Shown here piece by piece: positions 17,452-26,924 of a DNA stretch of 64,000 nt (positions are counted from its first letter, which is position 1; every line of letters starts with the position of its first letter). The stretch covers positions 87,156 to 151,155 of the forward strand of contig CAWDBS010000033.1 of NCBI GenBank assembly GCA_963800415.1, in the 5' to 3' direction. The notes beneath the pieces are model-generated. The model made no database searches, was not told where the DNA came from, and worked only from the letters and a program-made list of their open reading frames with translations. This stretch comes from Palsa-504 sp963800415 (GTDB lineage Bacteria; Actinomycetota; Actinomycetes; Streptosporangiales; Streptosporangiaceae). The position numbers and the translations under genes were made by a program.

Positions 17452-19674
17452 CTAGTCACCGAGCGCGGTCAGGACTGAATGCACGATCGTGCGGCGCAGG
17501 TCATCCCCGGCCAGGGACTTGCCGTCGCCGTCGGTCACGTAGAACACGTCGACTACCTCGGCTCCGAGCGTCTCCACCCGGGCGGCGCGGACGTCGAGGC
17601 CGCACTCGCCCAGTGCGCGGCCGACCCGCCACAGCAGGCCCGGCGCGTCGTGGGCGCGCACCTCGACCACGGTCGCGGTGTCCGAGGCGTCATCGATCAA
17701 GCTGACCTTGGGCGCGGGAATGTTCGCGGCGCGCGGCCGGACCGCGCGGGCGCGGCGGTCGAGCCGGTCCTCGACGTCCAGCCGCCCCTGCAGCATCCGG
17801 CGCAGGTCCGCGGCCACCAGCGTGGCGTCGGGCGGGTCGCCGAACTCGGGCTCCACGTCGAACACGGTGACGGCGGTGCCGCCCACCGAAGTGGCGTTGG
17901 CGCTGCGCACCGCCAGCCGGTGCGAGGCTAGCACCCCGGCGGCGCGCCAGAGCAGGCCGGGCCGGTCGGGTGCGACCACGGTCACCTCGGAGCCGCGCAC
18001 CGTGGCCGCCGGGGCGCCCTCGGCGGCCAGCGCCAGCTGATCGTCGCGCAGCGGCGCGGGCTGCGGCATCGGGTCCCCGTCCAGCACGGACTCGACCCGC
18101 CGCACCAGGTCGGCGACCAGGGTCGCCTTCCAGTCGTTCCACGCGGCCGGCCCAGTGGCCAGCCCGTCCGCGATGGCCAGGGCGTGCAGCAACTCGAGCA
18201 GGACACGGCTGCGCACGGTGGTGGCGACCGTCTTCACGGTCACCGGGTCGTCCAGGTCCCGCCGGGTGGCGACCATCGGCAGCAGCAGGTGGAGCCGGAC
18301 CGCCGAGGCGACGAGGTCGCCGTCCTGCGCGGGCAGGCCCATCCGTCGCCCGACGTCGCGCGCCACCACCTCGCCGGTGACGCTGTGGTCGCCCGGCCAG
18401 CCCTTGCCCACGTCGTGCAGCAGCGCGGCGAGCAGCAGCAGGTCGGGCCGGGCCACCTCGCGGGTCAGCGCGGCGGCGTGCGCGGCCGCCTCGGCCAGGT
18501 GACGGTCGACGGTGAAGGTGTGCAGCGGGTTGCGCTGCGGGCGGTTCCTGACCCGCTCCCAGTCCGGGATCAGTGCGGTCACCAGGCCCTCGGTGTCGAG
18601 CGCTTCCCACACGCTGACCGCGGCCTGGCCCGCCCCGAGCAGCGCGAGCAGCGCGTCCCGGGCGGCCGCGGGCCACGGGACGGGCAGCGGCGGGCATTCG
18701 GTCAGCCGGTCCAGGGTCCGCGGCGCCAGCGGCAGCCCGGCCTGCGCGGCCGCGGCGGCCGCGCGCAGCACCAGCGCCGGGTCGGTGGCCGGGTCGGCCG
18801 CCCGGGCCAGCACCACCTCGCCGTCCTGTTCCACCACGCCGTCCGCGAGCGGGCGGCGTTCGGCCTGACGGCGCCGCAGCCGACGGCCGCGCAGCCGGTC
18901 GGCCTGGCGGAAGGCGTGATCGACCGCGTAGGCGACGGTCCGCGCGGCGCCGGCCAGCATCCGGAGCAGCACGTCGCCGTCGAGCAGCCCGAGCGCCCGG
19001 GCCACCTCGTCCTGCTCCTCGAGCACCAGCCGGTCCAGCCGCCGCCCGGTGACCTCGTGCAGCGCGTGCCGGGCGTCGAGTATCTGCTCATACGCGGTCC
19101 GGACCTTGGGGCCGGGCGCGGGCGCCACCCAGGCGGCCGCCACCGCCTGGATCGCGTGCACGTCACGCAGGCCGCCCCGGGCCTCCTTCAGGTCGGGCTC
19201 GAGCAGGAAGGCGAGCTCCCCGCTGGTCCTGGCCCGCTCGTCATGGGCGGCGTGCAGCTCGGCCAGCCGCGCGGGCGCGGCTGACCGCCAGTCCTCCAGG
19301 GCACCCGCCCGCAGCCGTTCGGTCAGGTCGGGGTCACCGGCCACGTGCCGGGCGGACAGCAGCCCGAGCGCGACCTTCAGGTCGGTCCGTGCCACCCGCC
19401 GGGCCTGCGGCACGGTGCGCACCGCGTGGTCCAGTTCGGCGCCGGAGTCCCAGACCGGGTACCAGATCCGGTCCGCGATGCTCGCGATGTCGTCCCGGCC
19501 CCCGTGCAGCAGCAGCACGTCCAGGTCGCTGCGCGGCAGCAATTCCCGGCGCCCGTACCCGCCGACCGCCACCAAGGCCACACCGGCCTCGGCACCCAGG
19601 AGTTCCGCCAGCCACCTGTCGACCTGCGTAGTCCGGCGAGCACGGTCTGCAGCGAACGGGGTCATTGCTTCCAC
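17452..19674 (-). CDS. glnD: PII uridylyl/adenylyltransferase GlnD
   Basis: 740-residue bifunctional sensor that modifies and demodifies GlnK according to glutamine. The nucleotidyltransferase motif is AVGGYGRRELLPRSDLDVLL, the HD phosphohydrolase motif LLLAALLHDVGKGWPGDHSV, and two ACT domains close the protein (VTVVAPDRPGLLWRAAGVLA and EVRAHDAPGLLWRVGRALGE). The GTG at 19674 with GGGGGAC upstream is used; an ATG four codons later is possible. It lies 30 bases downstream of glnK. In related actinomycetes GlnD adenylylates rather than uridylylates GlnK, so the chemistry is left open. Confidence 0.94.
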   Translation of the reverse strand: MEAMTPFAADRARRTTQVDRWLAELLGAEAGVALVAVGGYGRRELLPRSDLDVLLLHGGRDDIASIADRIWYPVWDSGAELDHAVRTVPQARRVARTDLKVALGLLSARHVAGDPDLTERLRAGALEDWRSAAPARLAELHAAHDERARTSGELAFLLEPDLKEARGGLRDVHAIQAVAAAWVAPAPGPKVRTAYEQILDARHALHEVTGRRLDRLVLEEQDEVARALGLLDGDVLLRMLAGAARTVAYAVDHAFRQADRLRGRRLRRRQAERRPLADGVVEQDGEVVLARAADPATDPALVLRAAAAAAQAGLPLAPRTLDRLTECPPLPVPWPAAARDALLALLGAGQAAVSVWEALDTEGLVTALIPDWERVRNRPQRNPLHTFTVDRHLAEAAAHAAALTREVARPDLLLLAALLHDVGKGWPGDHSVTGEVVARDVGRRMGLPAQDGDLVASAVRLHLLLPMVATRRDLDDPVTVKTVATTVRSRVLLELLHALAIADGLATGPAAWNDWKATLVADLVRRVESVLDGDPMPQPAPLRDDQLALAAEGAPAATVRGSEVTVVAPDRPGLLWRAAGVLASHRLAVRSANATSVGGTAVTVFDVEPEFGDPPDATLVAADLRRMLQGRLDVEDRLDRRARAVRPRAANIPAPKVSLIDDASDTATVVEVRAHDAPGLLWRVGRALGECGLDVRAARVETLGAEVVDVFYVTDGDGKSLAGDDLRRTIVHSVLTALGD

Positions 19675-19704
19675 GCGTCCCCCGGACTACTCATAAGATG
19701 CCCG

Positions 19705-20043
19705 TCAGATCGCGTCAGGCCCGCGCTCTCCGGTGCGCACGCGGACGACTGTCTCGACCGGAACCGACCAGACCTTGCCGTCGCCGATCCGGCCGGTCTG
19801 CGCTGCCTTGACCACGACTCCGATCAGGTCATCGGCGTCCTCGTCCTCGCAGAGGACCTCCACGCGGACCTTCGGCACCAGGTCGACCTGGTACTCGGCC
19901 CCGCGGTACACCTCCGTGTGCCCGCGCTGCCTGCCGTATCCGCTTGCCTCGGTAATCGTCAGGCCATGGACGCCGAACGCCTGTAGCGCGGCCTTGACGT
20001 CGTCCAGCTTGAACGGCTTGATGACAGCGGTAATGAGCTTCAT
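19705..20043 (-). CDS. glnK: Nitrogen regulatory protein PII (GlnK)
   Basis: 112-residue trimeric PII signalling protein sensing 2-oxoglutarate and ATP/ADP. It opens MKLITAVIKPFKLDDVKAAL. The T-loop GHTEVYRGAEYQVDLVPK carries the modifiable Tyr51, and the B-loop/C-terminal region reads AQTGRIGDGKVWSVPVE. It pairs with glnD downstream. The ammonium channel gene amtB that usually precedes glnK is absent; the 138 bases upstream go straight to ftsY. Confidence 0.95.
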   Translation of the reverse strand: MKLITAVIKPFKLDDVKAALQAFGVHGLTITEASGYGRQRGHTEVYRGAEYQVDLVPKVRVEVLCEDEDADDLIGVVVKAAQTGRIGDGKVWSVPVETVVRVRTGERGPDAI

Positions 20044-20181
20044 CTGGTGTCCCTTCGGAGTCCTGTACCGACGATCCGATGCCGACGTTTCACCGGAGGC
20101 GTCGGCGTGTGTCGGCCGCGTGAAACACCCGAGCTCCTTGTTACGGGCATGTTTCCGGACCCGCGGGGGACCTCCCCGCGG

Positions 20182-21332
20182 TCAGCCGAGGATGGCGTCC
20201 ACGAAGGCGCCCGGGTCGAACGGGGCCAGGTCGTCTGGCCCCTCGCCGAGGCCGACGAGCTTGACGGGAACGCCCAGCTCACGCTGGACCGCGATGACGA
20301 TCCCGCCCTTGGCGGTGCCGTCTAGCTTGGTCAGCACGATGCCGGTGACGTCGACCACCTCCGCGAACACCCGGGCCTGGCGGAGCCCGTTCTGCCCGGT
20401 GGTCGCGTCGAGCACTAGCAGCACCTCATCGACCGTGGTTCTCTTCTCCACCACGCGCTTGACCTTGCCGAGCTCGTCCATCAGCCCGACCTTGGTGTGC
20501 AGCGGCAGGCGGTGTCCACGACCACCACGTCGACGCTTTTTTCGATGCCCTCGGTGACCGCCTCGAACGCGACGCTGGCCGGGTCGGCCCCCTCCCGGTC
20601 GGCCCGCACCGTCTCGGCGCCCACCCGCTGCCCCCACGTCTGCAGCTGGTCGGCCGCCGCCGCGCGGAACGTGTCGGCCGCGCCGAGCAGGACGGTGTGC
20701 CCGTCCCCGATCAGCGCCCGGGCCAGCTTCCCGGCGGTGGTCGTCTTGCCGGTGCCGTTGACGCCCACCATCATGAGCACCGCGGGTATCCCGTTGTGCG
20801 GCGAGGTGTGCAGCGACCGGTCGATGTCCTCGCCGAGCTGAGTGAGGAGTTCCGTCCGCAGCAGCTCGCGCACCTCGGCCGGGCCGCGGACACCGAGTAC
20901 CTTGACCTTGGTGCGCAGGTCGTCGACCATCAGCCGGGCGGGCGCCACGCCCACGTCGGCCGTGATCAGCACCTCTTCGATCTCGTCCCAGGTCTCGTCG
21001 TCGAGCCGGTCCCTGGACAGCAGGTTCAGCAGCGCCGACCCCAGCGAACTCTGCGACCGGGCGAGCCGGGCGCGCAGCCGCACCAGCCGCCCCGCCGACG
21101 GCGGCGGGCGCTCGACCTCGAGCACTCCGGTCGCGGCCGCGGGGGTTTCCGGCGCGGCGCCCGTCTCCTCGGCGGCTCCCCCGCCGGACGCCGGCGGGGC
21201 CGGCGGCAGCTGCGGAGCCGGGCCCGGGGGCGCGGAGACGGAGCGGCCCCGACCCGGCCGCACGAACAGCAGCCAGCCGGCCGTTCCGACCGCCAGGACG
21301 GCGATGACAATGATCAGGATTACGTATTCCAT
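20182..21332 (-). CDS. ftsY: SRP receptor FtsY (frameshift near 20500-20508)
   Basis: Membrane-associated SRP receptor GTPase. A transmembrane N-terminus (MEYVILIIVIAVLAVGTAGW) and Ala/Pro/Glu-rich linker precede the NG domain: MMVGVNGTGKTTTAGKLARA (G1), AADTFRAAAADQLQ, DVVVVDTA (G3), VLLVLDATTGQNGL, TGIVLTKLDGTAKGG (G4) and GVPVKLVGLGEGPDDLAPFD. The reading frame breaks in the G3 motif, where DTAGRLHTK is expected: one base is lost and one changed at about 20500-20508. Both halves are well conserved, so one gene is annotated. ATG at 21332. Confidence 0.9.
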
Positions 21333-21728
21333 CAGGCTCACAGTCTCCCAGACCCCCGGGTACGGCACATCTGGCGGGGCCTTGTCAGGCTGGCTCGCGC
21401 CGCGCCATCGACGGCACTCAGGTCGTCCGCCAACCTACCGCCAGCCAACGCCGCATTTGTGACAGCAGATGCCCTTGATATTACTGAGGCGATCGACCGC
21501 CCAAAGATCTGGGAGGAAACGGCTTACCGGGAGGATCCGGTACCCCAGCGGGGTCCAAATCCTCCCGGAAGGCCAGAAGCTCCCCGCTAAATCGGCACTC
21601 GTGTCGACGGATGTGGTGTACGGGATTAGATGTGATAGGAGTTGCAGTGCTGACGCATGGGGTTGCAAGTCGAGGCAAGCCGGGGTCATGCTAGGGGCGG
21701 GCGCGGGTCAGGGTGGGCTGGGGCGGGG
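21333..21728. other. Intergenic region between smc and ftsY
   Basis: About 395 bases downstream of smc and upstream of ftsY on the minus strand, with no gene I can support. Besides the nested hairpin at 21527-21568 it contains AT-richer sequence (TGATATTACTGAGG near 21475; GGGATTAGATGTGATAGGAG near 21630) that could hold the ftsY promoter, and a G-rich run just past the smc stop. Confidence 0.6.
21527..21568. other. Nested perfect hairpin between smc and ftsY
   Basis: The outer arms CCGGGAGGAT (21527-21536) and ATCCTCCCGG (21559-21568) pair perfectly over 10 bases. Between them ACCCC and GGGGT (21542-21554) form a second stem with a three-base loop. Being close to symmetric it would fold on either strand. 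No T-run follows, so it is not a standard terminator; the GGGGTCCAAATCC part resembles a tRNA T-arm, but 42 bases is too short for a tRNA. Confidence 0.6.
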
Positions 21729-24700
21729 CTAGGCGGGCTGGCGGGTGGCTATCTGCTGGCTGATGACGGCGGAGACGCCGTCGCCGCGCATGGTGATGCC
21801 GTAGAGGGCGTCGGCGGATTCCATCGTGCGGCGCTGATGGGTGATGACGATGAGCTGGGAGCTTTCCCGGAGCTCGTCGAAGACCAGGAGCAGCCGCTGC
21901 AGGTTGGTGTCGTCCAGGGCCGCTTCCACCTCATCGAGCACGTAGAACGGCGAGGGGCGGGCCTTGAAGATCGCGAACAGGTAGGCGATGGCGGTCAGCG
22001 ACCGCTCACCGCCGGACAGCAGTGACAGCCGCTTGACCTTCTTGCCCGGCGGCCTGGCCTCGATCTCGATGCCGGTGGCCAGCATGTCGTCGGGTTCGGT
22101 CAGCACCAGGTTGCCCTGCCCGCCGGGGAAGAGCCGGCCGAAAAGGTGCTCGAACTCGCGGGCCGTGTCGGCGTAGGCGGACGCGAACACCTCCTGCACC
22201 CGGTCGTCGACCTCCTTGACCACGGTGAGCAGGTCGCGGCGGGTCTTGCGGAGGTCCTCGAGCTGGGTGGCCAGGAAGTTATGCCGCTCGGTGAGCGCCT
22301 CGTACTCCTCCAGGGCCAGCGGGTTGACCTTGCCCAGCCGGTCCAGCTGGCGCTGCGCGTCGGCGGCCCGGCGCTCGGCCGCGGCGCGCTCGAAGCGCGA
22401 CGGCAGGGCCGCCTCGTCGCCGATCACGGGCACCGGCGCCTCGGGGCCGTACTCCGCCACCAGAGCGTCCGCCTCGACCCCGAACTCCTCGAGCGCGTGC
22501 TCGGCCAGCTGCTGCAGCCGCAACCGGTGCTCGGCCCGGGCGATCTCGGTGCCGTGCGCGGTGTTCACCACGGTGTCCAGGTCGGCGGCCAGCTCGCGGA
22601 CCCGGGCCCGGACCGCCTTCAGCTCGGCGGCGCCGCCGCTGCTGGTCGCCTCGGCCGCGGCGCGCCGGGCCAGCGCCTGGTTCACCGACTGCTCGGCCGC
22701 CTCCACCGCGTACCGGGCGCCCAGCGCGACGGCCCGGGCCACGGCGGCCTGAGCCGCCCGCCGCCTGCGGCGTTCGGCCGCCCGCTGGCGGGTGGCGCGC
22801 TCGGCGGCCGCGGTGGCGGCGAGCGAGCCGGCCCGGCCGCCGATCGCCCGCAGTCGCTCTTCCGCGGTCCTGACCTCGAGCCTGGCTTCCATCTCGGCGT
22901 TGCGCGCCGCGGTGCAGCGCCCGGCGAGATCCTCCCGGACCATCGTGTCCAGCGGCTCGGACCCAGCCGGCTCCCCGGCGTCGTCGTTCGCCTCGGCCTC
23001 GGCGAGCTCCTGCCGGAGCTGCTCCAGCCGGGCCAGGTCCTTTTCCGCCGCCAGCCGGGCCGAGGTGATGGCGCGTTCGGACCGGTCGGCCTCGTCCCGC
23101 GCGGCCCGGGCGGCGCCGGCCAGCCGGCCGAGCCCGCCGGAGACCTCAGCCGCGGCCGCGTCGGCCTCGTGCCGGCGAGCCAGCGTCGTCGCCACCGACT
23201 GCCGAGCGGCCTCCTCCGCCTCGGCCGCGACCGCCAGCTGGCGGGCCGCCTCGTCGCACTGCAGCTCGGCCCCGGCCAGGCCCGCGGCCGCCTCGTCGGC
23301 CGCTGCCCGCATCTCGAGCAGGCTCTGCGGCCGGGCGCCGCCGCCCTGCGCCCAGTAAGCCCCGAGCAGGTCACCGTCCCGGGTCACGGCCCGCAGACCA
23401 GGATTGTCCCGAACGAACCGGCGTGCCTGCTCCAGGTCCGCGGTCACCACCACATCGCAGAGAAGCTCGGCCGTGGCCTCCGCGAGCCCGTCGGGCGCGC
23501 GCACCAGCTCGTTAGCGGGGAACGGCCCCGAGCCCCGCGGCACAGGGGCTGATGGGGCGGGGGCGGAGCCGTCGGCGGGGGCGGGGGCGGAGCCGTCGGC
23601 GTCGGCGGGGGCGGGGGCGGGGCGGGGGCGGGGGCGGGGGCGGCGTCTTCAGCGGAGATGACGAGGGTGGCGCTGCCGGTGTCCTCGCGGCGCAGGGTGA
23701 TCAGGATCTCGGCAGCGGCGTCGAGTCCGGCCACCGCGACCGCGTCGGCGGCGGCACCCAGGGCCGCAGCGACCGCCACCTCGTACCCCTCGGCCACCCG
23801 CAGCCGCGCGGCGAACGAGCCGGTCACGCCGCCGAACCTGGCCGGGTCGGCGAGCACGGCCGCGGAGGCGTCCGCGCCGCTGCGGGCGGCTTCGGCCAGC
23901 GCCTCGGCGCGGGCCCGCCGGGCGGCCAGCTCGCGGGCTGATTCCCGGTCGGCGGCGCGGAGAACCTTGGTCCGTTCGGCATGATCGGCCAGGATCGCGG
24001 CGGCCTGCTCGTGTGCGGCGGCCAGTTCGCTACGGTCTTCGTCGCGCCCGCCGCCCAGCTCCTGCAGCTGCTCGTACTCGTCCTGCGCGAGGAGGGCGCG
24101 TTCGCGGGCCTCGGCGGCGGAGACCTCGAGCCGGTCCATCTCCTCCTGCGCGGCGACGCTGCGGCTGTCCGCCGCCCCGACCTGCTCGCGCAGCCGGGCC
24201 ACCCGGCCGGCCCGGGCGGCCGCGGCCTTGGCGCCTTCGGCCAGCCGGCGTTCGGCCGCGGCGAACTCCGCCTCGGCGGCGGCGCGCTCGGCCATCGCGA
24301 CGGTCAGCACCTCACGGCCGGCCGCCAGCCGCGTGGTCAGGCCGTCCTCTTCTTCCCGCAGCTCATCGGCCTGGCGGTCAAGCTCGTCGGGATCGCGGCC
24401 GGGGCGCTCAGGGTCGGTGGCCTCGGTCAGCAGGGTGTGCCGCTGGGCGGCCAGGTGCTGCGTGCTGCGCAGCCGTTCGGTCAGCGAGGACAGCGCGAAC
24501 CAGGTCTGCTGCGCCTGGGCCAGCCCGGCCGAGGCCTGCTGGGCGGCCTGGTCGAGCTCGTTCTCCCTCGCCACGGCCTGGGCCACCTCCTGCTCCAGGG
24601 CGGCGCGCCGGGCCAGCACGGCGGCCTCGTCCGCCTCGTCCCGCTGCAGGTCGGCGGCGAGCGTCAGGTAGTCGTCGGCGAGCAGCCGCAGCCGGGCGTC

Positions 24701-25369
24701 GCGCAGCTCCGCCTGGATGACGGCGGCCTTCCTGGCCACCTCGGCCTGGCGGCCGAGCGGCTTGAGCCGGCGGCTCAGCTCGGCGGTCAGGTCAACCAGC
24801 CGGGTCAGGTTGACCTGCATCGCTTCGAGCTTGCGCAGCGCCTTCTCCTTGCGCTTGCGGTGCTTGAGGACGCCGGCCGCTTCCTCGATCAGGGCTCGCC
24901 TGGCCTCCGGTCCGGCGTGCAGGATGTCGTCGAGCTGGCCCTGCCCGACGATCACGTGCATCTCCCGGCCCAGACCCGAATCGGACAGCAGTTCCTGCAC
25001 GTCGAGCAGGCGGCAGTGATCGCCGTTGATGGCGTACTCGCTCTGCCCGGACCTGAACATCAGCCGGCTGATCGTGACCTCGGCGTAGTCGATCGGCAGG
25101 GCGCCGTCGCTGTTGTCGATGGTGAGCGTCACCTCGGCCCGGCCGAGCGGCGGCCGGGAGGTGGTCCCGGCGAAGACGACGTCCTCCATCTTGCCGCCGC
25201 GCAGCGATTTGGCGCCCTGCTCGCCCATCACCCAGGACAGGGCGTCGACGATGTTGGACTTACCCGAGCCGTTCGGGCCGACGACGCACGTGATGCCCGG
25301 CTCGAGGCGGAGCGTGGTGGCGGAGGCGAAAGACTTGAAGCCGCGCAGAGTGAGGCTCTTCAGGTACAA
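21729..25369 (-). CDS. smc: Chromosome segregation protein SMC (frameshift in hinge, about 23535-23652)
   Basis: Condensin ATPase of about 1,210 residues. N-terminal head: LYLKSLTLRGFKSFASATTL with Walker A VVGPNGSGKSNIVDALSWVM; two long coiled coils flank a hinge (FGGVTGSFAARLRVAEGYEV); C-terminal head: signature KRLSLLSGGERSLTAIAYLF and Walker B FYVLDEVEAALDDTNL. The start is a TTG at 25369 after GGAGGGGGCAC, matching where SMC proteins begin. A Pro/Ala run of about 30 residues from a (GGGGGC)n-type tract interrupts the hinge, and the frame changes inside it. Sequence on both sides is conserved. Confidence 0.92.
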
Positions 25370-25599
25370 GTGCCCCCTCCTGTCTGCTGGCTCACCCGGT
25401 TTTCCGCACCCTACCGTCCCGAGGCCCCCGGCACGGCGAACTGCAGCTAACGTCGCGTGCCGGTTCTGGAGCAGGCATGCCGAAACGGCCGGGAGTCCCA
25501 GCGGAACGTCCGGCGTCAGCGCCGTCTGCGGTCGGCTCGTGGGCCGTGCCTCGATGCCCGTGTGGCTAGTGACATATAACGGGCAGATACACAACGAAG

Positions 25600-25623
25600 A
25601 GGGGCGCCGCCAAAGGCGCCCCT
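25600..25623 (-). terminator. Rho-independent-type hairpin after the small coiled-coil gene
   Basis: AGGGGCGCC (25600-25608) pairs perfectly with GGCGCCCCT (25615-25623) around a six-base loop. It lies 43 bases past the stop of the small minus-strand gene. On minus the stem is followed by CTTCGTTG; on plus by GATTCGTTCTTTGTCGTTTT, so it may act in both directions. Confidence 0.7.
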
Positions 25624-25665
25624 GATTCGTTCTTTGTCGTTTTGGTCGCGTCCTGCCTGCGTTCG

Positions 25666-25857
25666 TCAGACGTACGCAGGCTCGCGACCCGGAACCAACA
25701 CGTCCTCGTGGCCTGCCTCAACCGTGAGCGCGTCATTCTCTTCCTGAAGCCGCACGAGCTCGGCTTCCAGGTCGCGTACTCGCTGCTGGAGGCGGCGCAT
25801 CTCGGAAACGATGCGGGGATCCGGACCGCCGACGTGGCCGAATAGAGCCTTCGCCAT
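25666..25857 (-). CDS. Small conserved coiled-coil protein
   Basis: 63-residue protein starting MAKALFGHVGGPDPRIVSEM. The middle (MRRLQQRVRDLEAELVRLQE) has a clear heptad pattern, so a short coiled coil is expected; the tail is acidic and ends PGREPAYV. I recall similar small proteins with the AKALxGHVGGPDPR start in actinomycetes, of unknown function. The ATG at 25857 follows GGAGGACCTTTTACA. It is a single-gene unit with its own palindromic leader and terminator hairpin between smc and mutM. Confidence 0.8.
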   Translation of the reverse strand: MAKALFGHVGGPDPRIVSEMRRLQQRVRDLEAELVRLQEENDALTVEAGHEDVLVPGREPAYV

Positions 25858-25904
25858 TGTAAAAGGTCCTCCACGCTGAGTGACCAGAGTGGGCACATTA
25901 CTTA

Positions 25905-25926
25905 ACGCGCGCGAACCCGCGCGCGT
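25905..25926. promoter_or_regulatory. CG-alternating palindrome upstream of the small coiled-coil gene
   Basis: ACGCGCGCG and CGCGCGCGT pair perfectly over nine bases around an AACC loop, about 48 bases upstream of the ATG in an otherwise AT-rich leader. It could be an operator or a leader-RNA hairpin. Confidence 0.5.
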
Positions 25927-26066
25927 AACCAACAGCAATTAGTTTCCCACCCTGGCGTTTGCTGGTCAAGTTGAGCGCCCACCGGATGCCTGTTATCTAC
26001 CTTATCAGCCGCAACACGCCGTTTTGGCGACATCGTGCTAACGGGACGTAACGGAACCGCCTGACC

Positions 26067-26918
26067 CTACCAGCGACCGCGGCGGGGGCGGGGCTGGCAG
26101 TGCGGGCAGCTATAGGCGGACCGGTTCATGAAGGGGTCGCGCCGGACCGGCGTGCCGCACCGCAGGCAGGGAGAGCCCTCCCGCCCGTACACCGCGAGTG
26201 ACCGCTCGAAGTAGCCGCTCTCGCCGTTGACGTTGACGTACATGTCGTCGAACGAGGTCCCGCCGACGGTCAGGGCCTCGCCGAGCACCTCGCGGACCGC
26301 GGCGAGCAGGCGGCTCATCTCCGGGCTGCTCAGCGTCTCGGTAGGCCGCGCCCAGTGCAGCCGGGCCCGCCACAGCGCCTCGTCGGCGTAGATGTTGCCG
26401 ACGCCGCTGACCAGCGACTGGTCCAGCAGCGCGCGCTTGACTCCGGTCCGGCGGGCGCGCAGCCGCTGGGTCAGGGCAGCCGGGTCGAAGGCCGTCTCGA
26501 ACGGGTCGGGGGCGATGTGCGCGATCGGCGCCGGAAGTTCGGCGCCATCTCGCACCACGCACATGTGACCGAACGTTCGCTGGTCGGTGAACCGCAGGTC
26601 AGGACCCTCGTCCTTGAACGTGAACCAGATCCTGACGTGCGGAGAGAGGGGCCGGTCCGGTTCGACGACGAGCAGCTGCCCGGTCATCCCGAGGTGCGCG
26701 AGCAGGGCGTCCTCGCCGACGGACATCCACAGGTACTTGCCGCGCCGCCGGGCGCTGTCCAGGCTGCGTCCGGCCAGGGCGGCTTCGAACTCAGCCGGTC
26801 CGGCCGGCTGCCTGCGCACCGCGCGCGGATGCAGGACGCGGACGGTATCGACCGTCCGGCCCACGACGTGATGCTCAAGGCCGCGGCGGACCGTCTCGAC
26901 CTCGGGTAGCTCAGGCAT
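26067..26918 (-). CDS. mutM: Formamidopyrimidine-DNA glycosylase
   Basis: 283-residue base-excision repair enzyme removing oxidised purines such as 8-oxoguanine. The N-terminal catalytic PELPEVETVRRGLE (Pro after processed Met) is present, as are GRSLDSARRRGKYL, the H2TH element (LLDQSLVSGVGNIYADEALW) and the C-terminal zinc finger CLRCGTPVRRDPFMNRSAYS with CPHC. The ATG at 26918 lies six bases after the rnc stop, so it is co-transcribed with rnc, as is usual. Confidence 0.96.
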   Translation of the reverse strand: MPELPEVETVRRGLEHHVVGRTVDTVRVLHPRAVRRQPAGPAEFEAALAGRSLDSARRRGKYLWMSVGEDALLAHLGMTGQLLVVEPDRPLSPHVRIWFTFKDEGPDLRFTDQRTFGHMCVVRDGAELPAPIAHIAPDPFETAFDPAALTQRLRARRTGVKRALLDQSLVSGVGNIYADEALWRARLHWARPTETLSSPEMSRLLAAVREVLGEALTVGGTSFDDMYVNVNGESGYFERSLAVYGREGSPCLRCGTPVRRDPFMNRSAYSCPHCQPRPRRGRW

Positions 26919-26924
26919 CCACCC

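Noticed and set aside
21527..21568. Possible tRNA
   Set aside because: Only 42 bases, with no anticodon arm or D-arm; the T-arm likeness is partial.
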